Assembly: GCA_933228675.1 (NCBI GenBank) | Contig: OW121742.1 | Location: 38,167,255-38,231,254 of the forward strand | Source: Stomorhina lunata | Lineage: Eukaryota; Arthropoda; Insecta; Diptera; Rhiniidae | Direction: 5' to 3' | Length of the DNA: 64,000 bases | Shown: positions 35,205 through 46,499 of the stretch, piece after piece | Position numbering within the stretch: position 1 is the first letter of the stretch | Layout of the letters: every line of letters begins with the position of its first letter | The notes under the pieces: generated by a model | What the model was told of the DNA's origin: nothing | Database searches by the model: none | What the model saw: only the letters and a program-made list of their open reading frames with translations | Position numbers and translations under genes: made by a program

Positions 35205-37520
35205 ATCAACTAAAATATATTTTGTTATCTCTGTAAATAAAAATATATATTTTTTTTTTGGAAAAAGGTATTCTTGTATTTTTCTGTACTTTTTGTCTTA
35301 AAAAGTACTTTTTTGTAAAAAGTACTTTTTTGCGAAAAAGTACTTTTTTGTGAATAAGTACTTTTTGGTGAAAAGTACTAATTTTGGTGAAATTCAATAC
35401 AGTAGGAGAATTTTCTAAAAAAAAGTATATAATTTATGTTGATACACCCTTTAATGTTATTTGTTGCTTATAAGCAACATTTTAAATTGTTGGTCATACC
35501 TAGTTCCTTATTTTTTTATTTTTGGTAACTTTTTTGCATAAATGAATTTAACAAAGGTATTTTTGTGTTCTTCTGCACTTTTCTTTATTAAAAAGTACTT
35601 TTGTGTGAAAAGGTACTTTGGCGTTAAAAGTACTTTTTGTGATATTTTTTTTAAGTGTCTACAGTACCAAAATTCCCTAAAATATGTATTATATACCAAT
35701 ACATGTCGATACACCCTTAACCCTTCAATACCATTTGTCGCTTATACTTTTGTATTTTTGCGTTCTTCTGCACTTTTTTATGTTAAAAAGTACTTTTTTG
35801 TTAAAAAATACTTTTTGCCAAAATGTTTTATCGAGTGTCTTTTCTTACTAATTTGGTGATATTTCATAAATTTCATAAAATATGGTATAGAAGGTATAAT
35901 TTGGAGATATTTCATATATTTCCTAAAATATGGTATAGAAGGTATTTTTGTGTTCGTCAGCACTTTTTTGTGAAAAAAGCACTTTTTGTAAAAAAGTACT
36001 TTTTGTCAAAAGGTTTTTTAAGTGACTTTTATTTTAACTTATTTTGGTGAAATTCAATATAGTCAAGAATTTCCTAAAATATAGTATATCTACATTCATG
36101 TCGATACACCCTTAACCCTTTAATGTCATTTGTTGCTTATAAGCAACATTTTAAATTTTTGGTCATAGTTCCCTTAGTTTTTGTTGTTTTTACTAACTGT
36201 TTTTGTATAACTGAAATTAACTAAGGTATTTTTGTGTTCTTCTGCACTTTTCTTTTTAAAAGTACTTTTTTATGAGAAGGTACTTTTTTTGCTAGCTGTT
36301 GTTTATAACTGAAATAACCAACTGTATTTTTGTGTTTTTCTGCACTTTTTTGTTAAAAAGTACTTTTTTGTGAAAAGGTACTTTTTGTCAAAAGGTTTTT
36401 TAAAGTGTCTTTTTTTAACTTATTTTGGTGAAATTCAATACAGTAGGAGAATTTCCTAAAATATGGTATATAACTCAATACGATACACCCTTAAATGTCA
36501 TTTGTTGCTTATAAGCAACATTGTTAATTTTTCGTCATAGTCCTTTAGTTTTTGTTGTTTTTACTAACTGTTTTCATTAATTGAAATTCACAAAGGTGTT
36601 TTTGTGTTCTTGTGCACTTTTCTGTTAAAAAGTACTTTTTTGTCGAAAGGTACTTTTTGTCGAAAGGTTTTTAAAGTGTCTTTTTTAACAAATTTTGGTG
36701 AAATTTAATACAGTAGAAGAATTTCCTAAGATATGGTATATAATTCATGTTGATATACCCTTAAATCTTTAATGTCATCTGTTGCTTATAAGCAACATTG
36801 TTAATTTTTGGTCATAGTTTCTTATTTTTTTTTTTTGTTGTTTTATCTAACTGTTTTTATATAACTGAAAATTAACTAAGATATTTTGGTGTTCCTCTGC
36901 ATTTTCTGTTTAAAAGTACTTTTTTGTGAAAAGGTACTTTTTGTAAAAACGTTTCTTAAGGTGTCTTTATTCAACTAAATTTGGTAAAATTTAATACAGT
37001 AGAAAATATTCCTAAGATATGGTATATAATTCATGTTGATATACCCTTAAACCTTTAATGTCATTTGTTGCTTATAAGCAACATTGTAAATTTTTTGTCA
37101 TAGTTCCATTAGTTTTTGTTGTTTTTGCTAACTGTTTTTCATAACTGAAATTAACAAAGGTATTTTGTGTGCTCTTCTGCACTTTTCTGTCAAAAAGTAC
37201 TTTTTTGTGAACAGGTACTTTTTGTCAAAATGTTTATTAAAGTATCTTTTTTAACTAATTTTCTAAATATGATAGAATTGATGTCGATAGACCCTTAACC
37301 CTTTAATGACATTTGTTGCTTATAAGCAACATTTTAAATTTTTGGACATAATTCCTTTAGTTTTTGTTGTTTTTACTGTTTTTTTATAACTGAAATTAAC
37401 TAAGGTATTTTTGTGTTCTTCTGAACTTTTCTATTAAAAAGTACTTTTTTGTGGAAAGGTACTTTGTTGTTTAAAAGTACTTTTTGTCAAAAGGTTTTTT
37501 AAAATTTATTTTTCTAACTA
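35205..37520. repeat. ~250-370-bp tandem repeat with palindrome GTTGCTTATAAGCAAC
   Basis: Each unit carries the perfect 16-bp palindrome at 35463, 36132, 36504, 36781, 37067 and 37315, and a degraded one near 35743. Each also has one to three AAAAAGTACTTTTTTGTGAA blocks, AAATTCAATACAGTAG-like text and GATACACCCTTAA. Spacing is about 250-370 bp. The AGTACTT block is itself palindromic and is duplicated within some units. Small open frames are by-products of the repeat. Confidence 0.88.
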
Positions 37521-37578
37521 ATTTTGGATAGTGAAGGGTTAATATAGGGCCTTCAGGAGTCAAATGCATTTGATTACT

Positions 37579-37670
37579 TAATGCTCTTAAGCAAAGCGTT
37601 TATACGACGAAAGTTTCTAAGATGGCCGAATAATTTTCCCCAGATGGCGCCACAAAATCAATCAAATAAT
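37579..37670 (+). mobile_element. Fragment of the Helitron-like 131-bp module
   Basis: TTAAGCAAAGCGTTTATACG, then ACGAAAGTTTCTAAGATGG, then CAGATGGCGCCACAAAATCA follow the order of the 131-bp module in the elements at 23575-26378 (AGCAAAGTTGTTGC, CGAAGGTTTCTTAG, GGTGGCGCCACTGAAAA). It is a single diverged module without the rest of the element. Confidence 0.6.
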
Positions 37671-37676
37671 TTACAA

Positions 37677-37682
37677 TTTATT
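37677..37682 (-). terminator. Possible polyadenylation signal for the minus-strand gene
   Basis: TTTATT on the plus strand reads AATAAA on the minus strand, about 220 bp after the stop codon of the gene at 37903-38535. The assignment rests on position only. Confidence 0.3.
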
Positions 37683-37902
37683 GGATATTTATGTTATGTC
37701 TTTCTTTCAAATTTATTTTAGTTCGAAGTTGGTTCGAGTAGATTTTTTTATGGAAGCTATGATTAAATCTTTACAAAAGTATTAGATATTATCTAGAAAA
37801 AAACCTTGATGATTTTCTAATCTTCGTTTTTTAATTTTACCAAAAAAAAATAAAGAAAAATCTTAAATACATGAAAAAAACACTAAATAATTTAAAATAC
37901 TT

Positions 37903-38535
37903 TTAAGGATTAACTAATTTCTTAATAACATTATCATCGGCCTGAATATCCAAATTCGAAAACCTCGATTTTCTCACATAATGCATATCATGCTCCAACA
38001 CCCCATACACCTCCTCGATCGGCAAAACTATTTCCATTTCGTTTGGGGTCAAAAGCTTACGAGCATCTTTACGAAAATTCTCAATACTTTTCTTGATGGT
38101 CTCGTGGGCCAAAATAAAACCCTTTAAGGTAATAATATCGCTGGGTTTTTTATTTTGTAAATATTTTGTTTCGATATTGTCAATATCGGCTATCAGGCGC
38201 AGCAAAAGAAAATCGGCATAACGTTTCTTTACCTCCAGTTGGGTCAGTTCATCGTACCATTGGATCGTGCGACTGTTTGACACTAAGATGACAACCACGA
38301 ATATGATCTTTATAGTAATAACCAACATAATCATTATTAGGGCAAATTGTTCCAGTTCATAATAGCGTTGTTGGAGCAGATTTTTCCAATATATAAAATC
38401 CTTATGATTCTGTTTGTATTCGAAGTGAAGAAAACCGGTAAGTATTAGGGCAAAGATAGATGTGAACCATATAAGAGGATAATAGTCTTGAAAGAAATAA
38501 TTAATTTTTTGTAAAACACGTCGAAAGGTTGGCAT
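37903..38535 (-). CDS. Uncharacterised 210-residue protein with two membrane segments
   Basis: An intact, intronless frame starting at an ATG with a good insect context (ACAAAATG) and ending TAA. The N-terminus is basic (MPTFRRVLQK). A hydrophobic segment covers residues ~20-37 (PLIWFTSIFALILTGFLH) and a second ~64-86 (FALIMIMLVITIKIIFVVVI). Between them is a ~25-residue aromatic, charged loop. The C-terminal ~120 residues are charged and probably helical, with no cysteines or known catalytic motif. The composition is normal for a protein and unlike the surrounding repeats, so it is likely a real gene. I do not recognise a family. It converges on the gene at 33292-34879, separated by the 280-bp repeat. 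Confidence 0.72.
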   Translation of the reverse strand: MPTFRRVLQKINYFFQDYYPLIWFTSIFALILTGFLHFEYKQNHKDFIYWKNLLQQRYYELEQFALIMIMLVITIKIIFVVVILVSNSRTIQWYDELTQLEVKKRYADFLLLRLIADIDNIETKYLQNKKPSDIITLKGFILAHETIKKSIENFRKDARKLLTPNEMEIVLPIEEVYGVLEHDMHYVRKSRFSNLDIQADDNVIKKLVNP

Positions 38536-38884
38536 TTTGTTCGGGGAAGATAAAACATATAACGAAATGTCTAAAAATGTTAAAATTTCTAATAAAAATA
38601 TTTTTATAAAATTTTTATATTTTTTATTTTACTGTTTATATTTTTAAGATTTAAATTTAAACTAATTTTGACAATTTTTATAAACACAAATATTTTGGGT
38701 TTTAGAAAAATTTAAAAGAATTAATTTGTAATTAAAAACGAGACATAATAGAAACCGAAACACAAGGTGTTATCAAAAAAATATAATATTTTCGAAAATG
38801 TTTCTTTACGATTTGAAATTTTACAATTTCACCAAAAAAAATGCATAAAAGTTTTAATCTAGAATTAATTCTAGTATAACAGTT
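38536..38884. other. 5' flank of the minus-strand gene
   Basis: Very AT-rich. Several TATAAAAA-like strings can be read on the minus strand near 38596-38625, but none can be assigned as the TATA box. Confidence 0.35.
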
Positions 38885-41105
38885 TAAAACAAGTATTAAA
38901 GCTTTTCTATTGAAAACTGTTAGTATAAAAAGCTTTTCTATATAAAAGCTTTTTTATAGAAAAACTTTTAATATAGAAGCCTTTCTATAGAAAAGCTTTT
39001 ATACTATAAGTTTTTCTATACAAAAACTTTTAGTATAAAAGCTTTTCTATAGAAAAACTTTTAATATAAAAGCTTTTTTATAGAAAAACTATTAGCGTAA
39101 ATGCTTTTCTATACAAAAACTTTTAGTAAAAAAGCTTTTCTATAGAATAACTTTTAACATAAAAGCTTTTCTATGCAAAAGCTTTTAATATAAAAGTTTT
39201 TCTATAAAAAAAACTTTTAATATAAAAGCTTTTCTATAAAAAAAAAAAAATTTAATATAAAAGCTTTTCTATAGAAAAACGTTTAGTATAAAAGCTTTTA
39301 AATTTTATTGAAATAATTAAGCTTGGGGCATCCTGAGATGCCTCAAGCTTAATTATTTCAATAAAATTTAAAAATCAAAGGCAGAATAAAATATAATTTA
39401 TCAAAATAAAAACTTTTCTATAGAAAACTTTTAGTATAAAAGCTTTTCTATAGAAAACTTTTTAGTATAAAAGCTTTTCTATAAAAAAAACTTTTAGTAT
39501 AACTTTTAGTATAAAAGCTGTTGTATTGAAAAACTTTTAGTGAAAAAGCTTTTCTATAAAAAAACTTTTAGTATAAAAGCTTTTCTATAGAAAAACTATT
39601 AGTATAAAAGCTTTCCTATAGAAAAACTTTTAGTATAAAAGCTTTTCTATAGAAAAACTTTTAGTATAAAAGCTTTTCTATAGAAAAACTATAGAAAACT
39701 ATTAGTTTAAAAGATTTTCTATAAAAAACTCTTAGTATAAAAGATTTTCTATAGAAAACTTTTGGTATAAAAGTTTTTCTATAGAAAAACCATTAATATC
39801 AAAGCTTTTCCACAGAAAAACTTTTTGTAAAAAAGCTTTTCTATAGAACAACTTTTCATAAAAAACTTTTAGCATAAAAGCTTTTCTATAGAAAAACTTT
39901 CAGTATAAAAGCTTATCTATAGAAAAAAACTTTAAGTATAAAAGCTTTTCTGTAGAAAAAAAAACTTTAAGTACAAAAGCTTTTCTTTAGAAAAACTTTT
40001 AGTATAAAAGCTTTTCTATAGAAAAACTTTTAGTACAAAAGCTTTTCTATAGAACAACTTTTAGTATGAAAGCTTTTCTATAGAAAAACTTTTAGTATAA
40101 AAGCTTTTCTATAGAAAAAGTTTTAGTATAAAAGCTTTTCTATAGAAAAACTTTTAGTATAAAAGCTTTTCTATAGAAAAACTTTTAGTATAAAAGCCTT
40201 TCTATAGAAAAACTTTTAGTATAAAAGCTTTTCTATAGTAAAAATTTTAGTATAAAAGCTTTTCTATAGAAAAACTTTTAGTATAAAAGCTTTTCTATAG
40301 AAAAACTTTTAGTATAAAAGCTTTTCTATAGACAAACTTTTAGTATAAAAGCTTTTCTATAGAAAAACTTTTAGTATAAAAGCTTTTCTATAGAAAAACT
40401 TTTAGTATAAAAGCATTTCTATAGAAAAACTTTTAGAATAAAAGCTTTTCTATAGAAAAACTTTTAGTATAAAAGCTTTTCTATAGAAAAAGTTTTAGTA
40501 TAAAAGCTTTTCTATAGAAAAACTTTTAGTATAAAAGCTTTTCTATAGAAAACTTTTAGTATAAAAGCTTTTCTATGAAACACTTTTTTATAGACAAAAT
40601 TTTAGTATAAGAGCTTTTCTATAGATTAACTTTTAGTATAAAAACTTTATTATAGAAAAACTTTTAGTATAAAAGCTTTTCTATAGAAAAATTTTTAGTA
40701 TAAAGACTTTTCTAGAGAAAAACTTTTAGTATAAAATTTTTTCTATAAAAAAACGTTTAGTATAAAAGCATATTTATAGAAAAACTTTTACAAAAAAAAG
40801 CTTTTCTATAGAAAGATTTTTACTACAAAAGCTTTTCTATAGAAAAGCTTTTACTATAAAAGCCATTTTATAGAAAAACTTCTACTATAAAAGCTTTTCT
40901 ATAGAAAAACTTTCACTACAAAAGCTTTTCAATAGAAAAACTTTTACCACAAAAGCTTTCCTATAGAAAAATTTGTCTTTCTTTAGAAAAAAATTTAGTG
41001 TAAAAGCATTTCTATAGAAAAACTTTTGCTATTAAAGCTTTTCTATAAAAAAAACTATTTGTATAAAAGCTTTTCTTCAGAAAAACTTTTGTATAAAAAC
41101 TTTTT
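38885..41105. repeat. 31-bp satellite C, core TTTTCTATAGAAAA
   Basis: The 31-bp unit consists of TTTTCTATAGAAAA plus ACTTTTAGTATAAAAGC. About 65-70 units are present. Copies are most regular at 40000-40560 and degenerate at both ends. AAGCTT is repeated in nearly every unit. The core TTTTCTATAGAAAA is a perfect palindrome shared with the arrays at 60426-61335 and 62660-64000, while the other half of the unit differs. Confidence 0.93.
39296..39373. repeat. Long hairpin: 37-bp arms, 4-nt loop, one mismatch
   Basis: The left arm is 39296-39332, the loop CTGA is 39333-39336 and the right arm is 39337-39373. The arms contain AATAATTAAGCTTGGGGCATC and its reverse complement with one C/T difference (GGGGCATC versus GATGCCTC). 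It interrupts satellite C and is the only GC-rich spot in it. It could be a tiny foldback element, a hairpin-RNA source, or the scar of a palindromic rearrangement. Confidence 0.9.
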
Positions 41106-42480
41106 TAAGTAAAAATATTGAATCAAGTGATTAATTTTAAAAAATTTATAACTTTATTTGCCTTTAGAAAACAATAACCTTTTCTTAGCATTTGCATTTT
41201 TAGTTTTGAAAAATTTACAAATTCTGTTATTTACTTCCCCCCCCATCTCGTTTATTTTGTCAGCAAACACATGTTTATGGTTAAGTTAAACAAAAAATTT
41301 TAGACCTTCGAAATTTACTTTTGTTTTACAATCCAAAATCTTTTGTTATTTTTTTGCTCAATTTTGGGGTTTCTTGCCGTTACTTTGTAGTTTTTGTTGC
41401 TCAATTTTCCAGGACATTGTTTCTGGGGATTTGTTTGAAATGTTTGAAAGTCTGACGCAGCGAAGGTGGTGATACTTATTTATCTAAGACGTCCTAACAA
41501 TGTTAGTAAAAGATGAACAATGTTGGCAAAAAGATAGAATGATTCTATTACACAGGTGTTTGTTTTAGAATAGGGAGTAGAAAAAACAACAAAAGAACAT
41601 CGAAATGGAATGTTTATTTAGAAAATATCTTTACAATGTTGGCAAATATGTTACAGGTTAGGGCAGGAAGGGGAAAGCTAAGGTTCTGAGGTATCTCAGA
41701 AGTGAGTATATTTTCTGTTGCTCTTCCCTTTGCCCTTTATTGGATATTTCTTCCTTTAGAATAAACATTTTTCGTTACACAGTTTCTTCATGCTTCTAAG
41801 TTCTAAGAACTTTATATTGTTTCTGTTATTGACATTTTTTTTAGCATCTCAAAAATTTCTAGTAGAGTTTATTATTATTACAGTACGAGTATGTACGTAC
41901 TTGTCCTTGGTGCTGTTGTTGTTGGCTGTCCTTTTCTTTTTGGCTTAACCGGATATATGATTTTGACAAATTTTTAAAACACAAGGAGAAATTCATTGTA
42001 TTTACTTCCGGTTCGTTTTGTCGCATTTGCTTTTGTTCGTGTTTGTTTGCCATTTGATCAAATTGACCTCGAAAAGGAATAAAAACTAATATAAAATTTT
42101 ATTGAGCATCAAAAGAGATGTCATAAGATTGAGAGTTAAAGGAAGCAATAAGTGTTTTTTAACACAAAAGAAAATAAGTGGAAGATATTGAAGGACATTC
42201 CAAAAATTACTTGCGTGCTATGAAGGACTAGGGATAAAGGCATACTTTAAAGTTTTAACTTAATCATATTTTCATGAAGAACATTTTGATTGCATACACA
42301 AATTACTTTTATGATTATTCTATTATTCTATATTAAATTTTTCAATACATTAAATATTTTCTTTAAACATTTTCAAAAAAAAAAAATGTTTCATACTAAA
42401 AATGTTGGTATACAAAAATATTGTATACCAAAATCATTTTTAAATAAAAACCTGAAATATTTAGGTCACACCTTGTATAG
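41106..42480. other. Unique island with a 64-codon minus frame
   Basis: Non-repetitive sequence with a C8 run near 41238. The minus frame at 41859-42053 starts at an ATG in good context (TCAAATG) and contains a short Gln run (SQQQQHQGQ), but has no recognised domain or clear splice evidence. It could be a 5' exon or a chance frame, and it is not called as a gene. Confidence 0.35.
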
Positions 42481-44075
42481 AAGCCATGGTCAAATATGGA
42501 CCGATTCCAATAAAATTTAGTAGAATTTGTATAAAAAAAAACTATTCATAAATTTGGGACTAAATTCTTAATTCCGATAAGTGAGACTTATGGAAGATAC
42601 CCTACCCTAGCCCAAACAGCAAAAGCAACAAAGCTAAAATGTTTGAAATGGGCCACTTTTTTGATTTATTGTTGATTTATTGAAGGTATTTTTAATTAAA
42701 TTCGGCCATTTAGGGGAAAAAGTGTAAAAAAGGGAAAAATAAGTAACTCTACATTTCTTGAAATAAAATCAATAGAAATAAAATTTAAATTGGGTTCAGA
42801 TCAGACGCAGAATAATTGGACTTTTGTTAAGAACTTTTCCAAAAATGTAGTAAATAGGGGAAAAAAGGGTAAAATCAAATTGTTGGTACTTTTTTCCAAC
42901 CTAAATGTATCTTTTGAACAAATAAACAAATTCAAATACATCTTCCGCACTTTTTTGATTTAAGGTGTAAAAAAGGGGGCAAAATTGTAAGGTAAGAAAT
43001 TATTTTGTAATATTTTATAATATTTACAGATCTTTTGGTACTTTTAGTAATTCTGCAGTTTAGGGTAAAAATGATAAAAACGTATCAACAACTCTATATT
43101 TCTGGAACTAAAATCAATAGAAACAAAATTGGGTTTGGATCAAAATTAAGGGAATGCAAGCTAAGAACTTATTCGAAAATGAGACAAATACGGGTGAAAA
43201 AGGGTAAAATCAAATTGATGGTACTTTTTGTAACCTAAAAGTATCTTTTAAAGCATTAAACGTAAAAACAAACTTTATACCGCAATATATCGATATATAT
43301 TAAAAAATATCAAAAACGGGCACTTTTTAGTTTAAAGGTAGAAAAGGGATGAAATTGTTAGGTTAAAAATTTGTTTAATAATGTTTTCTAATATTTGCAT
43401 ATGTTTTGGTACCTTTTGGTAATTCGGTCGTTTAGGGTGAAAATGGTGAAAAAAGATATCTGTGATTCAATATTTCAGAAACAAAATTGAAATTGGGTTT
43501 GGATTGGTAACAAAAGTGTTAGATACTTTTTCATAAATGGTACAAATAGGGACTAAAAAAGGGTAAGATCAAATTATAGGTACTTTCTTTAACACGTATG
43601 TATCTTTTTTAAAACTTTGTACGGCAAACAATAAAGATCTTTCGAGTTAAGCGGTTAAAAAGGGTAAAAATGGGAAACAGAATGTTAAGTAAGGAAATTT
43701 TCTATTATCTATTTACGTATATTTTGAACCAATAAAGCAAGGAATACAAGTTCTTCAATAATCGATTGGTATAAGGTACTTTTTCGAAATTGAAAAGACA
43801 AAAGTCAAATTAGCAGTTTAGGGAGTAGTAAAGGGTAAAAAGGAACATTTAAGGAACACTATATCTTCGAAACTAAATGTGATGGAAATAAAATTGATAT
43901 TGAGTTCGGATAAGCTACTAAAATAGGGAAACACTTATTTAAAACTTTTTGAAATAATATAAAAAATAGGACAATTTTGCCCCCAATTTGTGTAAAACCA
44001 AATTGTTGGTATTTATCAATAAACTTTATGTTCAAAAACGTGATTTAAGGGGTCAAAATGGTAAAAACTGAAAAA
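42481..44075. repeat. ~360-bp degenerate tandem repeat related to the Helitron-like body
   Basis: Repeated blocks read GGGTAAAA(A)GGG, GAAACAAAATT..AATTGGGTT, AAATCAAATTGTTGGTAC and TTTGGTACTTTT. Equivalent positions fall near 42710, 43060, 43430 and 43830. The same vocabulary (GAAACAAAATTAAAATTACG, GGTACTTTTTT, GGGTAAAAAGGG) fills the 5' part of the Helitron-like elements at 23575 and 24850. It is probably an old expanded relative of that part, without the 131-bp modules or terminal hairpin. Confidence 0.65.
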
Positions 44076-44084
44076 GCATTTTGA

Positions 44085-45580
44085 ACCGCTGACTTATATT
44101 TAAACAGCTACGTCATCCTAAAACTGCTGAGTCATCCTAAAATTGTCTTCTTTTTCTAAAACTGCTGGGTAATCCTAAAACTGCTATCTCATCCTAAAAC
44201 TTCCAATTCCTCCTAAAATTGCTGAGTCACACTAAAACTTTTGACTCTTCCTAAAATTGTTGAGTCATCCAAAAACTTCTGACTCATCCTTAAATTAATG
44301 ATTAATCTAAAAACTGTAAATTAATCTTTCAATTGTTGTGTCATCCTAAAATTGCTAAATCTTACCAAAACTGATGAGTAATCTTACAACTGCTGGCTCC
44401 TGCCAATGCTTCTAAGTCATCCAAAAGCTGGTGAATCCTCCAAGCATTAACCACTTATCCAAAAAATGTTAATTCATCCTTAAATTGCTAATTCGTCCTT
44501 AAATTGCTGATTCATCCTAAAACTGCTTAGTCATTCATCTAAAAACTGCTAATTCATCCTAAAATTGATGAGTCATCCTGAAATTGCCTTCCTATCCTAA
44601 CGCTGTTAAGTTTGCTAAGTCATTTAAAAACTGCTAATTTATCCCAAAACGGATGAGCCATCTTAAAACTTCAGACTCGTGCTACAATTGCTGATTCATC
44701 CTAAAACTGTTAATTTACCTTAAAATTGCTGAGTCAGCCTAAAACTTCTTATTCGTCCTAAAATTGATGAGTCATTCAAAAACTTGTGAGTCATCCTTAA
44801 AAAAATAAGCAATCTAAAAACTGCATATTCATCATTTAATAGTTGAGTCATCCTAAAATTGCTAAATCGTACTAAAACTGACAAGTTATCTTAAAACTGC
44901 TGGCTCGTGCCAAAGCTGCTGAGTCATCCGAAAGCTGGTGAATCCTTCAAGCTTTAATAAGTCATCCAAAAACTGTTAATTCATCCTTAAATTTCTGATT
45001 CATCGTAAAATTGATTAGTCATTCTGAAATTAATGACTCATCTAAAAACTGCTAATTCATCCTAAAATTGATAGGTCATCTTAAAATTGCCGTCCTATCC
45101 TAAAATTGTTAAGTCATTAAAAAACTGATAACTCATCTAAAAACTGCTAATTTATCCCAAATCGGATAAGTCATCTTAAAACTGCTGACTAGTGCTTCAA
45201 TTGCTGAGTCATCCAAAAACTTCTGAGTCATTCTTAAATTACTGACTAATCAAATTCATCTTTAAATTGCTGAGTCATCCTAAAACTGCTAAATCATATC
45301 TAAACTGATGAGTCATCTAAGAACTGCTGACTCGTGGTAAAATTGATGAGTCATCCAAAAACTGTTAAGTCATCCTAACATCAATGACTCATCTAAAACT
45401 GCTAATTCATCCTTTAATTGCTGAGTCATCCTAAAACTGCTGACTAGTGCTAAAATTGTCTTCCTAAAATTGCTGAGTCATCCTAAAAATATTGACTAAT
45501 TTGACAACTGCTTATTCATCCATAAATTCCTGAGTCATCCTAAAACTTCTAACCCATCCTAAAACTGCTAAGTCATCCAA
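44085..45580. repeat. ~20-bp minisatellite carrying TGCTGAGTCAT
   Basis: The unit is close to CTGCTGAGTCATCCTAAAA, about 70-75 degenerate copies. Perfect TGCTGAGTCA followed by T, C or G was seen at 44125, 44220 and near 44726, 44917, 45199, 45264, 45419 and 45471. Many more copies keep GAGTCAT. It ends where the 919-bp duplication begins. Confidence 0.9.
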
Positions 45581-46499
45581 GTCTTCAAATTTTGTAGGAA
45601 TTTTATTTTAATAAAACAGGGGGAACTCCGTCCCCTCATACGAAACAAATAATTATTTTCAAATTGTGAACAGTGACCAAATCGACTGATTGTTGGTCAG
45701 GATGGAAGAAGAAGGGAGTTTCACCTAAAGCTTTATCCAGAGGGTAATTCCGCACCCTCATACGAAACAAATACCTAATTTTGTATAACTTCATAACCAT
45801 AAAAGTTATCGAATCCAAATTTTAAACCGTATTCGATATCAATCAAAAACTCGCACTTTTAAGCAAATATTGTGTAACATAAATACTTCAGGGATTTGCA
45901 AAATAATTTATTTTGCAAAAAGTTCAACAAAAATTTGATATCTAAACATATCCGTTTGTTTTTAAAACCATTCAATTTCAATTAAATTGTTTTACTTTCA
46001 GGGAACTTTGGACAAATAGGCTACAATGTAGTGGAACCTTATATATTATATATTATTAAGATGATCCTGAAAGTATGCTACGCAAATGTTTCTAAAGTAT
46101 CTTGCATTTTGATCGATATCGAATACGATTTGGCAGCAGGTTTCTTATTTGCCGTCGAAATTGTAGCGGACAAAATTAAACTGGATAGGCCCAGTTGAAA
46201 CAAAGACTCTATGATATAAAAATATTGCACTCCATACATTTAAATTCATACATTTCATGAGCACGTGCGTGTGCCTTAGCTTTCTCTCATTGGATAATTG
46301 TCTCCATTAGTTGTTTCCGAATTATAGTAAAAGTGATGTACTCTCTATTTTATGGGACTTATCAAAGAGACCATACGGCAAATCAATGTATGGAAGTGCA
46401 CCATCATTGTATTATGGAGGGTTTGGTCAATAACAAGAGGTACAGTCAATAACCTTCAGAAATATTAACAACTTGAACGCTGAACAAATAAAGAATAAG
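45581..46499 (+). repeat. 919-bp tandem duplication, copy 1
   Basis: Begins GTCTTCAAATTTTGT and recurs at 46500. It contains AACTCCGTCCCCTCATACG and, about 160 bp later, the related ATTCCGCACCCTCATACG, so an internal duplication is also present. The part 46070-46400 is homologous to the relic at 3621-3999, with the last third inverted. A minus frame at 45636-45818 is not supported as a gene. Confidence 0.88.

Noticed and set aside
35206..36050. Several overlapping 60-105-codon frames on both strands
   Set aside because: They follow the GTACTTTTT repeat and show the same short words on either strand.
41859..42053. 64-codon minus frame starting with MANKHEQKQ
   Set aside because: Good start context and a Gln run make it plausible, but there is no splice evidence, domain or polyadenylation context. 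Kept as a note only.
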